Assembly: GCA_000648925.1 (NCBI GenBank)
Contig: JFHF01000036.1
Location: 1 to 64,000 of the forward strand
Direction: 5' to 3'
DNA: 64,000 bases
DNA from: Caballeronia jiangsuensis
GTDB taxonomy: Bacteria > Pseudomonadota > Gammaproteobacteria > Burkholderiales > Burkholderiaceae
Shown here: positions 21,856 through 30,080 of the stretch, in pieces
Layout: the number at the start of each line of letters is the position of its first letter
How positions within the stretch are numbered: the stretch's first letter is position 1
The notes under the pieces: generated by a model
What the model saw: only the letters and a program-made list of their open reading frames with translations
Told to the model about the DNA's origin: nothing
The model's database searches: none
Position numbers and translations under genes: made by a program

Positions 21856-22869
21856 ATGCGCAATATTTTCTGTTCCGGCCGTTTCCGTGCGGCCGCCGCA
21901 CGCGCGGCGCTTGCTACCGGCGCCGCTCTCGTCGCCACCGCAGCGTTCGCCAACAATGTCATCGTGCTCAACTCGGCGGAAGCCACGCTGAGCCTGATCG
22001 ACGAAAACACGCATCAGGTCGTCGGCACCGTGCCTACCGGCAAGGAACCGCACCATCTGATGCCGACGCCCGACAGCTCGTCGCTGATCGTCGCGAATTC
22101 GGTGTCGAATAACCTGATGTTCGTCGATCCGAAAACCGGCGCGTTCCAGCGCTGGGTGCAGGACATCGAAGATCCGTATCAGCTCGGCTTTTCGCCGGAC
22201 CGGAAATGGTTCGTGTCGACGGGGCTGCGTCTCGACCGCCTCGACATCTACCATTTCGACGGCAAGAACCTGAGCCTCGCGAAGCGCCTGCCGCTCGCGA
22301 CGATGCCGAGCCACATCGCGTTCACGAACGACAGTTCGACTGCGTTCATCTCGCTGCAGGTGTCCGGTGAAATCGCCGCGATCGACCTGGCGACGCAGAC
22401 CGTGAAATGGAAGATGAAAGTCGGCAAGGTGCCCGCCGGCGTCTGGCTCACGCCGCAGGACAAGTATCTGCTCGTCGGCATGACGGGCGCGGATTACGTG
22501 GCCGTGGTCGACTGGCGCAACCAGAAGATCGTCAAGACCATCACGACGGGCAAGGGCGCGCACAACTTCCGTTCGATGGTCGACGGCAAGCACGTGCTGG
22601 TGTCGAATCGCGTGGCGAACACGATCAGCATCATCGACGAGGACACGCTCACCAACGTCGGCGATATCACCGGTCTGCTGCCGGGCCCGGACGATATGGA
22701 ACTTTCCGCCGACAAGAAGTATCTGTGGGTTACGTTCCGCTTCGCGAAGCACGTCGGCGTGATCGACCTCGCGAATCGTAAGCTGATCGAAACCATCAAG
22801 GTCGGCCGCTCGCCGCACGGCATTTATTTCTTCAACCGCGCACCGGTGACGGCGCCCAACGGGGCGTAA
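21856..22869 (+). CDS. YVTN/YncE-type beta-propeller protein, exported
   Basis: 337 residues. A Sec-type signal peptide (arginine-rich n-region, then ALATGAALVATAAFA) is cleaved before NNVIVLN. The rest is repeats of about 42 residues with the YVTN pattern, such as ANNVIVLNSAEATLSLIDE, YLLVGMTGADYVAVVDW, GKHVLVSNRVANTISIIDE and YLWVTFRFAKHVGVIDL. This gives a seven-bladed propeller in the periplasm. The start at 21856 is preferred over 21826 because the latter overlaps a TACAAT -10-like hexamer (21822-21827). Ligand unknown; YncE-like proteins are often iron-regulated or bind DNA in vitro. Confidence 0.8.
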   Translation: MRNIFCSGRFRAAAARAALATGAALVATAAFANNVIVLNSAEATLSLIDENTHQVVGTVPTGKEPHHLMPTPDSSSLIVANSVSNNLMFVDPKTGAFQRWVQDIEDPYQLGFSPDRKWFVSTGLRLDRLDIYHFDGKNLSLAKRLPLATMPSHIAFTNDSSTAFISLQVSGEIAAIDLATQTVKWKMKVGKVPAGVWLTPQDKYLLVGMTGADYVAVVDWRNQKIVKTITTGKGAHNFRSMVDGKHVLVSNRVANTISIIDEDTLTNVGDITGLLPGPDDMELSADKKYLWVTFRFAKHVGVIDLANRKLIETIKVGRSPHGIYFFNRAPVTAPNGA

Positions 22870-22899
22870 GCGGAGCAGCAGAGGGCGCCTGGCGCGCCC

Positions 22900-22905
22900 T
22901 ATACT
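22900..22905 (+). promoter_or_regulatory. -10-like TATACT before the hydroxylase gene
   Basis: TATACT lies 53 bp before the start at 22958 and directly abuts a 7-bp-arm hairpin (22882-22900) after the propeller gene. No strong -35 was found at the expected spacing. Confidence 0.35.
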
Positions 22906-22957
22906 AGGATTGAGGAAAGGCCGGCGCACCGGACGGCCGCAAGCACCACGGAGCACC

Positions 22958-23977
22958 ATGTTTCATTCCATTCTTTCGTCGCTGGACGGTCTCGTTTCCT
23001 GGCTGCAGACGCTGCTCTATGTCGATGTCGTGCAGCCGGCGCTGTTCAAGATCGGCCTGATGGACTACGACGAGGACACGTACGACGCGCTCTACTGGGT
23101 GATCGTCGGCGTGCTGGAAGTGCTCGCGATGTACGCGATCCTGCGCCCGCTCGAAGCCTTCCGCCCCGCGGAGGAATGGAAGGACCGCAAGGGCGTGCGT
23201 GTGGACGTGCTCTACACGTGGATCGTCAAGCTCGGCATCCTCAATCTGTTTTTCTTCTTCACGTTCCAGCCGCTCTTCGATTCGATGCAGAGCTGGCTGC
23301 GCATCCATAACGTGCCGAATCTCGAAATCGACAATCTGTGGCCGGGCGTCACCACTCAGCCGCTCGTCACGTTCGTCATTTATCTGCTGATCCTCGATTT
23401 CGCGGGCTACTGGTATCACCGTCTGGAGCATCGCTTCGGCATCTGGTGGGAACTGCATGCGGTGCATCACAGCCAGCAGAAGATGTCGCTCTGGACGGAC
23501 GATCGCAACCATCTGCTCGACGACATTCTGCAGGCAAGCTTTTTCGCCTGCGTCGCGCTCGTGATCGGCGTGGAGCCGTCGCAGTTCGTCGTGCTCGTCG
23601 CCATCACGAATTTCATGCAGAGCGTGCAGCATGCGAACATCCGCCTGCACTTCGGCTGGCTCTTCGATCGCATTATCGTGAGTCCGGCGTTTCATCGGCG
23701 TCATCACGCGATCGGCTTCGGTCACGAAGGCACGACCTACGGCTGCAACTTCGGCGTGCTGTTCTCGTTCTGGGATGTCCTGTTCCGCTCGGCATCGTTC
23801 GACCGCACCGTCGAGCCGACCGGCATCCGCGACCAGCTCGGCGCGCCGGGCGTGAAGCCGGTTCATTATGGCGACGGTTTCATCGAGCAGCACTGGCTCG
23901 CGTTCAGGCGCATCGCCGCGCGCGTTTCCGCGCGTCGCGCGGGCGCGTCCCCTTCGGACAACTCGGCGGCCGTCTGA
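22958..23977 (+). CDS. Sterol desaturase/fatty acid hydroxylase family protein
   Basis: 339 residues; the start follows a GGAG ribosome site and removes a spurious 16-residue extension. Membrane helices occur near 45-65, 88-105 and 135-152. The diiron histidine clusters are complete: HRLEH (154-158), HAVHH (167-171) and HRRHH (246-250). Enzymes of this superfamily use a non-haem diiron centre at the membrane face to hydroxylate or desaturate lipids. In bacteria the substrate is often a fatty acyl, carotenoid or hopanoid-type lipid, but nothing here identifies it. Confidence 0.88.
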   Translation: MFHSILSSLDGLVSWLQTLLYVDVVQPALFKIGLMDYDEDTYDALYWVIVGVLEVLAMYAILRPLEAFRPAEEWKDRKGVRVDVLYTWIVKLGILNLFFFFTFQPLFDSMQSWLRIHNVPNLEIDNLWPGVTTQPLVTFVIYLLILDFAGYWYHRLEHRFGIWWELHAVHHSQQKMSLWTDDRNHLLDDILQASFFACVALVIGVEPSQFVVLVAITNFMQSVQHANIRLHFGWLFDRIIVSPAFHRRHHAIGFGHEGTTYGCNFGVLFSFWDVLFRSASFDRTVEPTGIRDQLGAPGVKPVHYGDGFIEQHWLAFRRIAARVSARRAGASPSDNSAAV

Positions 23978-24058
23978 ACGTTCCGCCACGACCAACGGCC
24001 GCGCGCGGCGCTGGTTTATCCTGTCGGTTCTTCTTTCTCTTTCTTCTTCGAATCACGC

Positions 24059-24910
24059 ATGAGTGACCTGCTGCGTTCGTTCGTGCGCGCGCTCGCGAAC
24101 GTCTTTCATCCGCGCATGCTCTGGCTGACGCTGATGCCTTTCGGCGTCGCCACAGTGCTATGGGGCGCGCTCCTCTGGTTCTTCTGGCAGACGCTCACGG
24201 GCGCCGCGAATAGCTGGCTCGACGGCTGGGCGCTCACGTCCGCGATGTACCGCCTCTTCGATACGGTCGGCTTCTCGTCGCTGCACGCGGTGATCGCGCC
24301 GTTCCTCGTCGTCATCATGACGGTGCCGCTGATCGTCGTCACGGTGCTCCTGCTGATCGCGACGCTGTCGATGCCAGGCGTCGTCACGCTGCTCACGCGC
24401 AAACCGAGAGGGCATTATTCGTCGCTCGAAGAACGGCGCGGCGGCTCGTGGTACGGCAGTCTCGGGCACTCGGTCGTGACCACGCTCGTGTGTCTCGTAT
24501 TGCTGGTCGTCACGCTGCCGTTTTGGCTGATCCCGCCGTTCTTCGCGCTGATCCCGCCGCTGCTGTGGGGCTGGCTGACGTATCGCGTGATGACTTACGA
24601 CGCGCTCGCGCTGCATGCCAGCGCGGAGGAGCGCCGCGCGATCGTGCGTAATGCGCGGTGGCCCTTGCTCGCGATCGGCATCGTGAGCGGACTTCTGAGT
24701 TCCGTGCCGACGATGCTCTGGGCGTGGTCCGTATGGCTCTTGCCGCTTTTCCCGGTCGTTGCGGCCGTGACGATCTGGGCGTATGCGTTCATCCTCGTGT
24801 TTTCCGCGCTGTGGTTCGCGCATTACTGTCTGCACGCGCTCGAGCGCCTGCGCGCGAACGAGCCGCATTATCCAGCGATCACGGTCGAATCCCGCGACGT
24901 TTCACTGTAA
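24059..24910 (+). CDS. EI24 domain (CysZ-like) membrane protein
   Basis: 283 residues with four to six hydrophobic segments (WLTLMPFGVATVLWGALLWF, VIAPFLVVIMTVPLIVVTVL, TLVCLVLLVVTLPFWLIPPF, LFPVVAAVTIWAYAFILVFS). The motif set LWGWLTYRVMTYDALALHAS and ERRAIVRNARWPLLAIGI is typical of the EI24 family, which includes the sulfate transporter CysZ. No cys genes are nearby, so sulfate transport is not supported by context. The stop is 16 bp before the cinA-like gene, suggesting cotranscription. Confidence 0.8.
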   Translation: MSDLLRSFVRALANVFHPRMLWLTLMPFGVATVLWGALLWFFWQTLTGAANSWLDGWALTSAMYRLFDTVGFSSLHAVIAPFLVVIMTVPLIVVTVLLLIATLSMPGVVTLLTRKPRGHYSSLEERRGGSWYGSLGHSVVTTLVCLVLLVVTLPFWLIPPFFALIPPLLWGWLTYRVMTYDALALHASAEERRAIVRNARWPLLAIGIVSGLLSSVPTMLWAWSVWLLPLFPVVAAVTIWAYAFILVFSALWFAHYCLHALERLRANEPHYPAITVESRDVSL

Positions 24911-24926
24911 GAACAAAGGGGCACTC

Positions 24927-25748
24927 ATGGGCATTGGCGTCATCATCATCGGCGACGAGATCCTGTCCGGCCGACGCACCGACAAGCATCTGCCGAAAAT
25001 CATCGAACTGCTGAGTGCGCGCGGCCTGTCGCTCGACTGGGCAGAGTACGTCGGCGACGATCCCGCGCGCATCACCGCGACGCTCGCGCGAACTTTCGCG
25101 TCCGGCGACATCGTTTTTTCGACGGGCGGCATCGGCGCGACACCGGACGATCACACGCGCCAGTGCGCCGCGCAGGCGCTGGGCGTGCCGCTGGCTTTGC
25201 ATCCGGAGGCGGCGGAGCTGATCCGCGCGCGCATCCGCGACACAGCGGCTCAGGCGGGCGACAAACCGGTCGATCTGGAGTCGCCGGAGAATCTGCATCG
25301 CCTGAACATGGGCACGTTTCCGCAGGGCGCGGAGATCATTCCGAACAGCTACAACAAGATTCCCGGCTTCACGGTCGGCGATCATCACTTCGTGCCGGGC
25401 TTTCCGGTGATGGCGTGGCCGATGATCGAGTGGGTGCTCGACACGAAGTACGCGCATCTTCATCATGCGACGCCGCATGTGGAGCGCTCGCTGCTCGTGT
25501 TCGGCCTGCCGGAATCGCGCATCACGCCGCTGATGGTCACGATCGAGCGCGATTTCGACGGCGTGCGAGCGTTCAGCCTGCCGAGCGTCGGCGATGCGGC
25601 GCGCGGGGCGCTTTACGCGCGGTCGCACATCGATCTGGGCGTCAAGGGCGATCCGGAGCAGGCGAATGCGGCGTTCGAGGTGCTGCGTGAAGGCGTGATC
25701 GCGCTGGGCGGCGAGGTCGTCGAAGTGCCGCCGGAGGAAACGAAGTGA
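24927..25748 (+). CDS. Competence/damage-inducible CinA N-terminal (MoaB-fold) protein
   Basis: 273 residues. The MoCF-biosynthesis fold is evident from VIIIGDEILSGRRTDKH at the N-terminus and FSTGGIGATPDDHTRQC near residue 68, the molybdopterin/nucleotide-binding loop. A long region after residue 170 corresponds to the CinA KH-like part. The amidase (PncC) domain of full CinA is absent, as in many proteobacteria where it is encoded separately. The start follows AAAGGGG. It overlaps cutC by four bases (GTGA), so the two are translationally coupled. Confidence 0.85.
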   Translation: MGIGVIIIGDEILSGRRTDKHLPKIIELLSARGLSLDWAEYVGDDPARITATLARTFASGDIVFSTGGIGATPDDHTRQCAAQALGVPLALHPEAAELIRARIRDTAAQAGDKPVDLESPENLHRLNMGTFPQGAEIIPNSYNKIPGFTVGDHHFVPGFPVMAWPMIEWVLDTKYAHLHHATPHVERSLLVFGLPESRITPLMVTIERDFDGVRAFSLPSVGDAARGALYARSHIDLGVKGDPEQANAAFEVLREGVIALGGEVVEVPPEETK

Positions 25749-26440
25749 CGCTGCTGGAAGTTATCGCGACCACGGTTGCCGATGCGCGCGCGGCGGAACG
25801 CGGCGGCGCGAACCGGCTGGAGCTCATCACGGCGATGGGCGAGGGCGGACTGACGCCGAGCATCGGGCTGATCGAAGCGGTGGTCGACGCGGTCGGCATT
25901 CCGGTGAACGTGATCGTGCGGCCGCACAGCCGCTCGTTCGTCTACGATGCCGACGATTACGCGGTCATCATCCGCGACGTGCGCGCGGTGGCGAAGGCGC
26001 GGGCGAATGCGATCGTCGTGGGCATGCTGAACGCGAATGGCGATGTGGACACCGACGGCCTCGCGCGCGTGATCGAAGCGGCGGATGGCTTGCAGCTCAC
26101 GTTTCACCGCGCGTTCGACGAAGCACGCGATATTTTCGCTGCGTTCGATACGCTGCTGACTTTCAATGCCGTGACCAATGTGTTGACGTCGGGCGGCAAG
26201 CCGTCGGTGCTGGAAGCGCCGACGACGATTGCGAAGCTCGTCGAAAGGGCCGCGGGAACGCGCTGCACGGTGCTCGCGGGCGCCGGACTGACCGTCGATG
26301 CCGTGAAGCCCTTCGTTGCATCGACGGGTGCGCGCGCGGTGCACTTCGGCTCGGGTGTGCGCGTCGACGGGAAGGGGCTCGCGCCTGTCGATGAAGCGAG
26401 GGTCAGGCGCGTGCGGACGTTGCTCGACGCGCCGGACTAA
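25745..26440 (+). CDS. cutC: Copper homeostasis protein CutC
   Basis: 231 residues in a TIM-barrel layout. CutC signatures: LEVIATTVADARAAERGGANRLEL at the N-terminus (with the invariant GGAxRxEL), VIVRPHSRSFVYDADD near residue 58, LTFHRAFDEARD near 118 and NVLTSGGKPSVLEA near 145. The GTG start overlaps the preceding stop by four bases. CutC proteins bind copper in eukaryotes, but a direct role in bacterial copper tolerance is disputed, so the name is by family. Confidence 0.9.
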   Translation: MTLLEVIATTVADARAAERGGANRLELITAMGEGGLTPSIGLIEAVVDAVGIPVNVIVRPHSRSFVYDADDYAVIIRDVRAVAKARANAIVVGMLNANGDVDTDGLARVIEAADGLQLTFHRAFDEARDIFAAFDTLLTFNAVTNVLTSGGKPSVLEAPTTIAKLVERAAGTRCTVLAGAGLTVDAVKPFVASTGARAVHFGSGVRVDGKGLAPVDEARVRRVRTLLDAPD

Positions 26441-26446
26441 ACAACA

Positions 26447-26911
26447 TCAAGCCCCAATCCACGGCAGCTTCCGAAAACACCATCCCGACACCGTTTTCCG
26501 ATGCCCCTGCCCATCCTTATCGCCTTCGAACCCTTCCAGCAGGTCATACGCCTGCGCATAACCCTCCTTCTGCGCAGCAACCGCCGCGAGCTTCGAGCGC
26601 GCGGCGCTGCGGCACAAAAACACGACAGGCGTATCCGGGGTGGCGACCTGTCGCAATTGTTCGATAAACTCGGCATTCGGCACGGAGCCGGGGTAGCGGA
26701 TCCACTCGATATGCGCGTACTGCGCGCCATCGATGGCCGGGCGGCCGACCCAGTCCAGCTCGGCGCGCGTGCGAACATCGACGAGGCGCACGCGCGGATC
26801 GAGTTGCAGAAGTTCGAACGCTTCGGCAGGCGAGAACGCCCCCGCATAGGTGAGGCCGTTCTCGGCGGCGCGTTTGCTGGCCTGGCTATAGAGTTGTTCG
26901 AGCGTGCTCAT
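26447..26911 (-). CDS. Rhodanese-domain protein
   Basis: 154 residues with one rhodanese domain: LVDVRTRAELDWVG near 43-56 and an active-site loop CRSAARS with catalytic Cys100, followed by AYDLLEGFEGDKDGQGHRK and GWCFRKLPW. Such single-domain sulfurtransferases carry persulfide on the cysteine. It converges on cutC with a 6-bp gap, and its start looks toward the glnA promoter region. Confidence 0.88.
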   Translation of the reverse strand: MSTLEQLYSQASKRAAENGLTYAGAFSPAEAFELLQLDPRVRLVDVRTRAELDWVGRPAIDGAQYAHIEWIRYPGSVPNAEFIEQLRQVATPDTPVVFLCRSAARSKLAAVAAQKEGYAQAYDLLEGFEGDKDGQGHRKTVSGWCFRKLPWIGA

Positions 26912-27005
26912 GGCGTATCGGTCTCCGTTAAGCGCAAAGAATCATTCTAGCGCGCGGCATAAGCCGGACAGACCGATGCGCGATACTGGTGCAAGACGGG
27001 CGTGA

Positions 27006-27021
27006 TGCACCGAAAACGTGC
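27006..27021. promoter_or_regulatory. Candidate NtrC site 1 (distal)
   Basis: TGCACC-N5-CGTGC, an imperfect dyad centred about 150 bp before the predicted glnA start of transcription. It is weaker than site 2 but similarly spaced to the E. coli glnAp2 enhancer pair. Confidence 0.5.
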
Positions 27022-27044
27022 TTTGATATTACTGGACAACCGTG

Positions 27045-27065
27045 TGCGCACCGAAAAGGTGCGTA
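27045..27065. promoter_or_regulatory. Candidate NtrC site 2 (strong)
   Basis: TGCGCACC-N5-GGTGCGTA, a dyad matching 7 of 8 positions between arms, centred about 110 bp upstream of the predicted start. Spacing to site 1 is 41 bp (about four helical turns), as expected for cooperative NtrC dimers. Confidence 0.65.
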
Positions 27066-27121
27066 TCCGATTCGCAGCGCAACAAGGATCGCTTCAAAAC
27101 GCGCGCTGCTTCAAGCGCTTA

Positions 27122-27136
27122 GCGCAAAGATGGTGC
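27122..27136. promoter_or_regulatory. Candidate NtrC site 3 (promoter-proximal)
   Basis: GCGCAAAGATGGTGC matches 12 of 15 positions of the enteric NtrC consensus and ends 4 bp before the -24 GG. At this position it would more likely modulate or limit than activate. Confidence 0.45.
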
Positions 27137-27138
27137 GC

Positions 27139-27155
27139 TTGGCACGGAAGCTGCT
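27139..27155 (+). promoter_or_regulatory. Sigma-54 promoter of glnA
   Basis: TTGGCACGGAAGCTGCT: GG at 27141-27142 and GC at 27153-27154 are exactly 12 bp apart, giving the -24/-12 pattern with the TGGCACG core. The predicted start is near 27166, about 74 bp before the glnA ATG. Confidence 0.8.
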
Positions 27156-27239
27156 TTTCCATCCTCGATTGAATCGATGTACAGAATTGGTCGGGGCGGC
27201 GAGGTGATTCGCCGACTTTTGTTAATCAGGAGATAGGTA

Positions 27240-28655
27240 ATGAGTAAATCCGTGGCCGACGTCATGCAACTCGTCAAGGACGAGGACGTCAAGTTCGTCG
27301 ACTTCCGTTTCACCGACACGCGCGGCAAAGAACAACACGTATCCGTGCCGGTTTCGGCATTCGACGAAGACAAATTTGAAAGCGGCCACGCTTTCGACGG
27401 TTCGTCCATCGCAGGCTGGAAGGGCATCGAAGCGTCGGACATGCTGCTCGTGCCGGATGCGGACACCGCCTTCATCGATCCGTTCTTCGAAGAATCGACG
27501 CTGGTTCTGACCTGCGACGTGGTCGAGCCCGCCGACGGCAAGGGCTACGAGCGCGACCCGCGTTCGCTGGCACGCCGCGCGGAAGCCTATCTCAAGAGCT
27601 CGGGCCTGGGCGACACCGCGTTCTTCGGTCCGGAGCCGGAATTCTTCATTTTCGACTCGGTGCAATGGAACACGGACCAGTCGGGCACGTTCCTGAAGAT
27701 CGGTTCGGAAGAAGCGCCGTGGTCGTCGGCGAAGGAATTCGAAGGCGGCAACACCGGTCACCGTCCGGGCACGAAGGGCGGCTATTTCCCGGTCGCGCCG
27801 GTCGACACGTTCCAGGACATCCGCTCGGAAATGTGTCTGCTGCTCGAACAGATCGGCATTCCGGTCGAAGTGCACCACCACGAAGTGGCGGGCCAGGGCC
27901 AGAACGAAATCGGCACCAAGTTCTCGACGCTGGTTCAGCGCGCGGACTGGCTGCAGCAGATGAAGTACATCATCCATAACGTGGCGCACACGTATGGCAA
28001 GACGGCGACCTTCATGCCGAAGCCGATCGTCGGCGACAACGGTTCGGGCATGCACGTCCACCAGTCGATCTGGAAAGACGGCCAGAACCTGTTCGCGGGC
28101 AACGGCTACGCGGGCCTGTCGGAATTCGCGCTGTTCTACATCGGCGGCATCATCAAGCACGCGCGCGCGCTGAACGCGATCACGAACCCGGGTACGAACT
28201 CGTACAAGCGTCTCGTGCCGCACTTCGAAGCGCCGGTGAAGCTGGCTTATTCGGCTCGTAACCGTTCGGCATCGATCCGTATTCCGCACGTGTCCAACCC
28301 GAAGGGCCGCCGTATCGAAACGCGCTTCCCGGATCCGCTGGCGAACCCGTACCTGTGTTTCTCCGCGCTGATGATGGCGGGTCTCGACGGCGTGCAGAAC
28401 AAGATTCATCCGGGCGAAGCCGCGGACAAGAATCTGTACGACCTGCCGCCGGAAGAAGACAAGAAGATCCCGACCGTGTGCGCGGGCCTCGACCAGGCAC
28501 TCGACGCGCTCGACGCGGATCGCGAGTTCCTGACGCGCGGCGGCGTGTTCACGGATTCGATGCTCGACGCATACATCGAACTGAAGACGAACGAGCTGCA
28601 GCGTTATCGTCAGGCGGTGCATCCGATCGAGTTCGAGATGTACTACTCGCTGTAA
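27240..28655 (+). CDS. glnA: Glutamine synthetase, type I
   Basis: 471 residues, standard GSI-beta length. Beta-grasp N-terminus with FDGSSIAGW near residue 53, the catalytic core with EPEFFIFD near 132, HHHEVAGQGQNEIG near 210, NGSGMHVHQS near 265 and the NPGTNSYKRL loop near 316. The adenylylation site is Tyr400 in KNLYDLPPEE, so activity should be controlled by GlnE as well as at transcription. It condenses ammonium and glutamate with ATP. It heads the glnA-ntrB-ntrC cluster, has its own sigma-54 promoter and is followed by a strong terminator. An AGGAGATAGG ribosome site precedes the ATG. Confidence 0.98.
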   Translation: MSKSVADVMQLVKDEDVKFVDFRFTDTRGKEQHVSVPVSAFDEDKFESGHAFDGSSIAGWKGIEASDMLLVPDADTAFIDPFFEESTLVLTCDVVEPADGKGYERDPRSLARRAEAYLKSSGLGDTAFFGPEPEFFIFDSVQWNTDQSGTFLKIGSEEAPWSSAKEFEGGNTGHRPGTKGGYFPVAPVDTFQDIRSEMCLLLEQIGIPVEVHHHEVAGQGQNEIGTKFSTLVQRADWLQQMKYIIHNVAHTYGKTATFMPKPIVGDNGSGMHVHQSIWKDGQNLFAGNGYAGLSEFALFYIGGIIKHARALNAITNPGTNSYKRLVPHFEAPVKLAYSARNRSASIRIPHVSNPKGRRIETRFPDPLANPYLCFSALMMAGLDGVQNKIHPGEAADKNLYDLPPEEDKKIPTVCAGLDQALDALDADREFLTRGGVFTDSMLDAYIELKTNELQRYRQAVHPIEFEMYYSL

Positions 28656-28740
28656 AGCGACGCACGCCCGCATGATCCGAGCGCGTTTCGTGGTGAGCAG
28701 TCAGGCGAAGCGCGCGACGCATGCGATGCAGTGAAGAAAA

Positions 28741-28764
28741 GGGACGGCGCGCCGTCCCTTTTTT
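28741..28764 (+). terminator. Terminator between glnA and ntrB
   Basis: GGGACGGC-GC-GCCGTCCC, an uninterrupted palindrome followed by TTTTTT, 85 bp after the glnA stop. It should cut off most glnA transcripts, leaving ntrBC at lower expression or on a separate promoter. Confidence 0.9.
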
Positions 28765-28828
28765 AATCGCCGCAATGTCATAGAACGAGAAGAAGATCGG
28801 TGTCACGAACGACCTCAACCATTGCACG

Positions 28829-29971
28829 ATGGTGCTAAAGAACCTCATCAAGGCGCGCAAGGGTCACGCCGATGCGCTGACAGACGACTCGCGACTCGCG
28901 GGAAGCGGGCTTCTCCCGGGATTCGAAGCGCTGCCCACGAACGTGCTCGTTCTGGACATACGCAATCTCAGGATCGCGTACGCGAACCCTTCGGCCGAAG
29001 CGATGCTGGAGATGTCGCGCAAGCAACTGACGCAGATGAACTGGCCCGAGCTCTTCGCGAATTCGGACGAGCTGGCGACCACGATCGCGTCGATCGCGGA
29101 GAACCGCTTCAACGCGACGCGGCTCGATGCGGTCCTCGAACGTCAGAGCCGCGAGCCGGTGCATGTGCATGCGATCGTCGGCTATCTCGAAGCGGCGCCC
29201 GAGTACGTGCTGCTCGAACTCTTCGAGAACGAGCGCCATCTGCGCACCGATCGCGAAGAGCGCATCCATGACCTCACCGCCGTCAACAAGCAACTGATCC
29301 GCAATCTCGCGCACGAGATCAAGAATCCGCTCGGCGGAATTCGCGGCGCGGCGCAGTTGCTCGAATTCGAGCTCGGCGCGCGCGAACGCGACGAACTGCG
29401 CGAGTACACGCAGGTCATCATCAAGGAATCGGATCGGCTGCAGACCCTCGTCGATCGCTTGCTGGAGCCGCACCGGCATCCGCATATCGTCGGCGACGTG
29501 AACATCCACGAAGTATGCGAGCGCGTGCGGGCCGTGATTCTCGCGGAGTTTCCGCGCGGCCTCACGATCGAGCGCGACTACGACGTGAGCGTGCCCGACT
29601 TGCGCGGCGACAAGGAGCAATTGATTCAGGCGCTGCTCAACGTCGTGCGCAACGCGGCCGAAGCGCTGAAGGAGCGCATTTCACAAGGCGATGCGAGGAT
29701 CGAACTGCGCACGCGCATCGCGCGCAAAGTGACGATCGGCAAGAAGCTGCACAAACTGGCATTGGACTTGCATATCACTGACAACGGTCCCGGCATCCCC
29801 AGCGAAATCCGCGACCGGATCTTCTTCCCGCTCGTATCGGGCAGGGAAGACGGCAGCGGTCTCGGTCTCACGCTCGCGCAATCGTTCGTCCATCAGCACG
29901 ATGGCCTGATCGAAGTCGAGAGCCGGCCGGGCTGCACCGAATTCGCCATCCTGTTGCCGTTTGAGAATTGA
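28829..29971 (+). CDS. glnL: Nitrogen regulation sensor kinase NtrB
   Basis: 380 residues, soluble. N-terminal PAS-like domain about 35-130 (NVLVLDIRNLRIAYANPSA). The phospho-acceptor is His162 in LAHEIKNPLGG. The ATPase has N-box NVVRNAAEAL near 270, G1 DNGPGIP near 318 and G2 GSGLGLTLAQ near 345. It autophosphorylates at low nitrogen and phosphorylates NtrC; PII binding turns it into a phosphatase. It has no strong ribosome site. It sits downstream of the glnA terminator and 109 bp before ntrC. Confidence 0.95.
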   Translation: MVLKNLIKARKGHADALTDDSRLAGSGLLPGFEALPTNVLVLDIRNLRIAYANPSAEAMLEMSRKQLTQMNWPELFANSDELATTIASIAENRFNATRLDAVLERQSREPVHVHAIVGYLEAAPEYVLLELFENERHLRTDREERIHDLTAVNKQLIRNLAHEIKNPLGGIRGAAQLLEFELGARERDELREYTQVIIKESDRLQTLVDRLLEPHRHPHIVGDVNIHEVCERVRAVILAEFPRGLTIERDYDVSVPDLRGDKEQLIQALLNVVRNAAEALKERISQGDARIELRTRIARKVTIGKKLHKLALDLHITDNGPGIPSEIRDRIFFPLVSGREDGSGLGLTLAQSFVHQHDGLIEVESRPGCTEFAILLPFEN

Positions 29972-30080
29972 TCACGATCGACCAGCGACGTCACGCGAAG
30001 CACGTGACCCATCAGGCATCGAAGCCTGACCGTTTCGACGGGCTCACACCGAACCATACGAAGACTTCTCGCCGAACGAT

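Larger units (their letters stand above)
26912..27239. other. glnA control region
   Basis: A 328-bp non-coding gap upstream of glnA. It contains three NtrC-like dyads and one -24/-12 promoter, listed separately. The first 60 bp probably include the promoter of the divergent rhodanese gene. Confidence 0.7.

Noticed and set aside
28822..28842. Possible NtrC dyad GCAC-N4-GTGC at the ntrB start
   Set aside because: The spacer between half-sites is 3 bases too short for NtrC and the bases belong to the start codon context.
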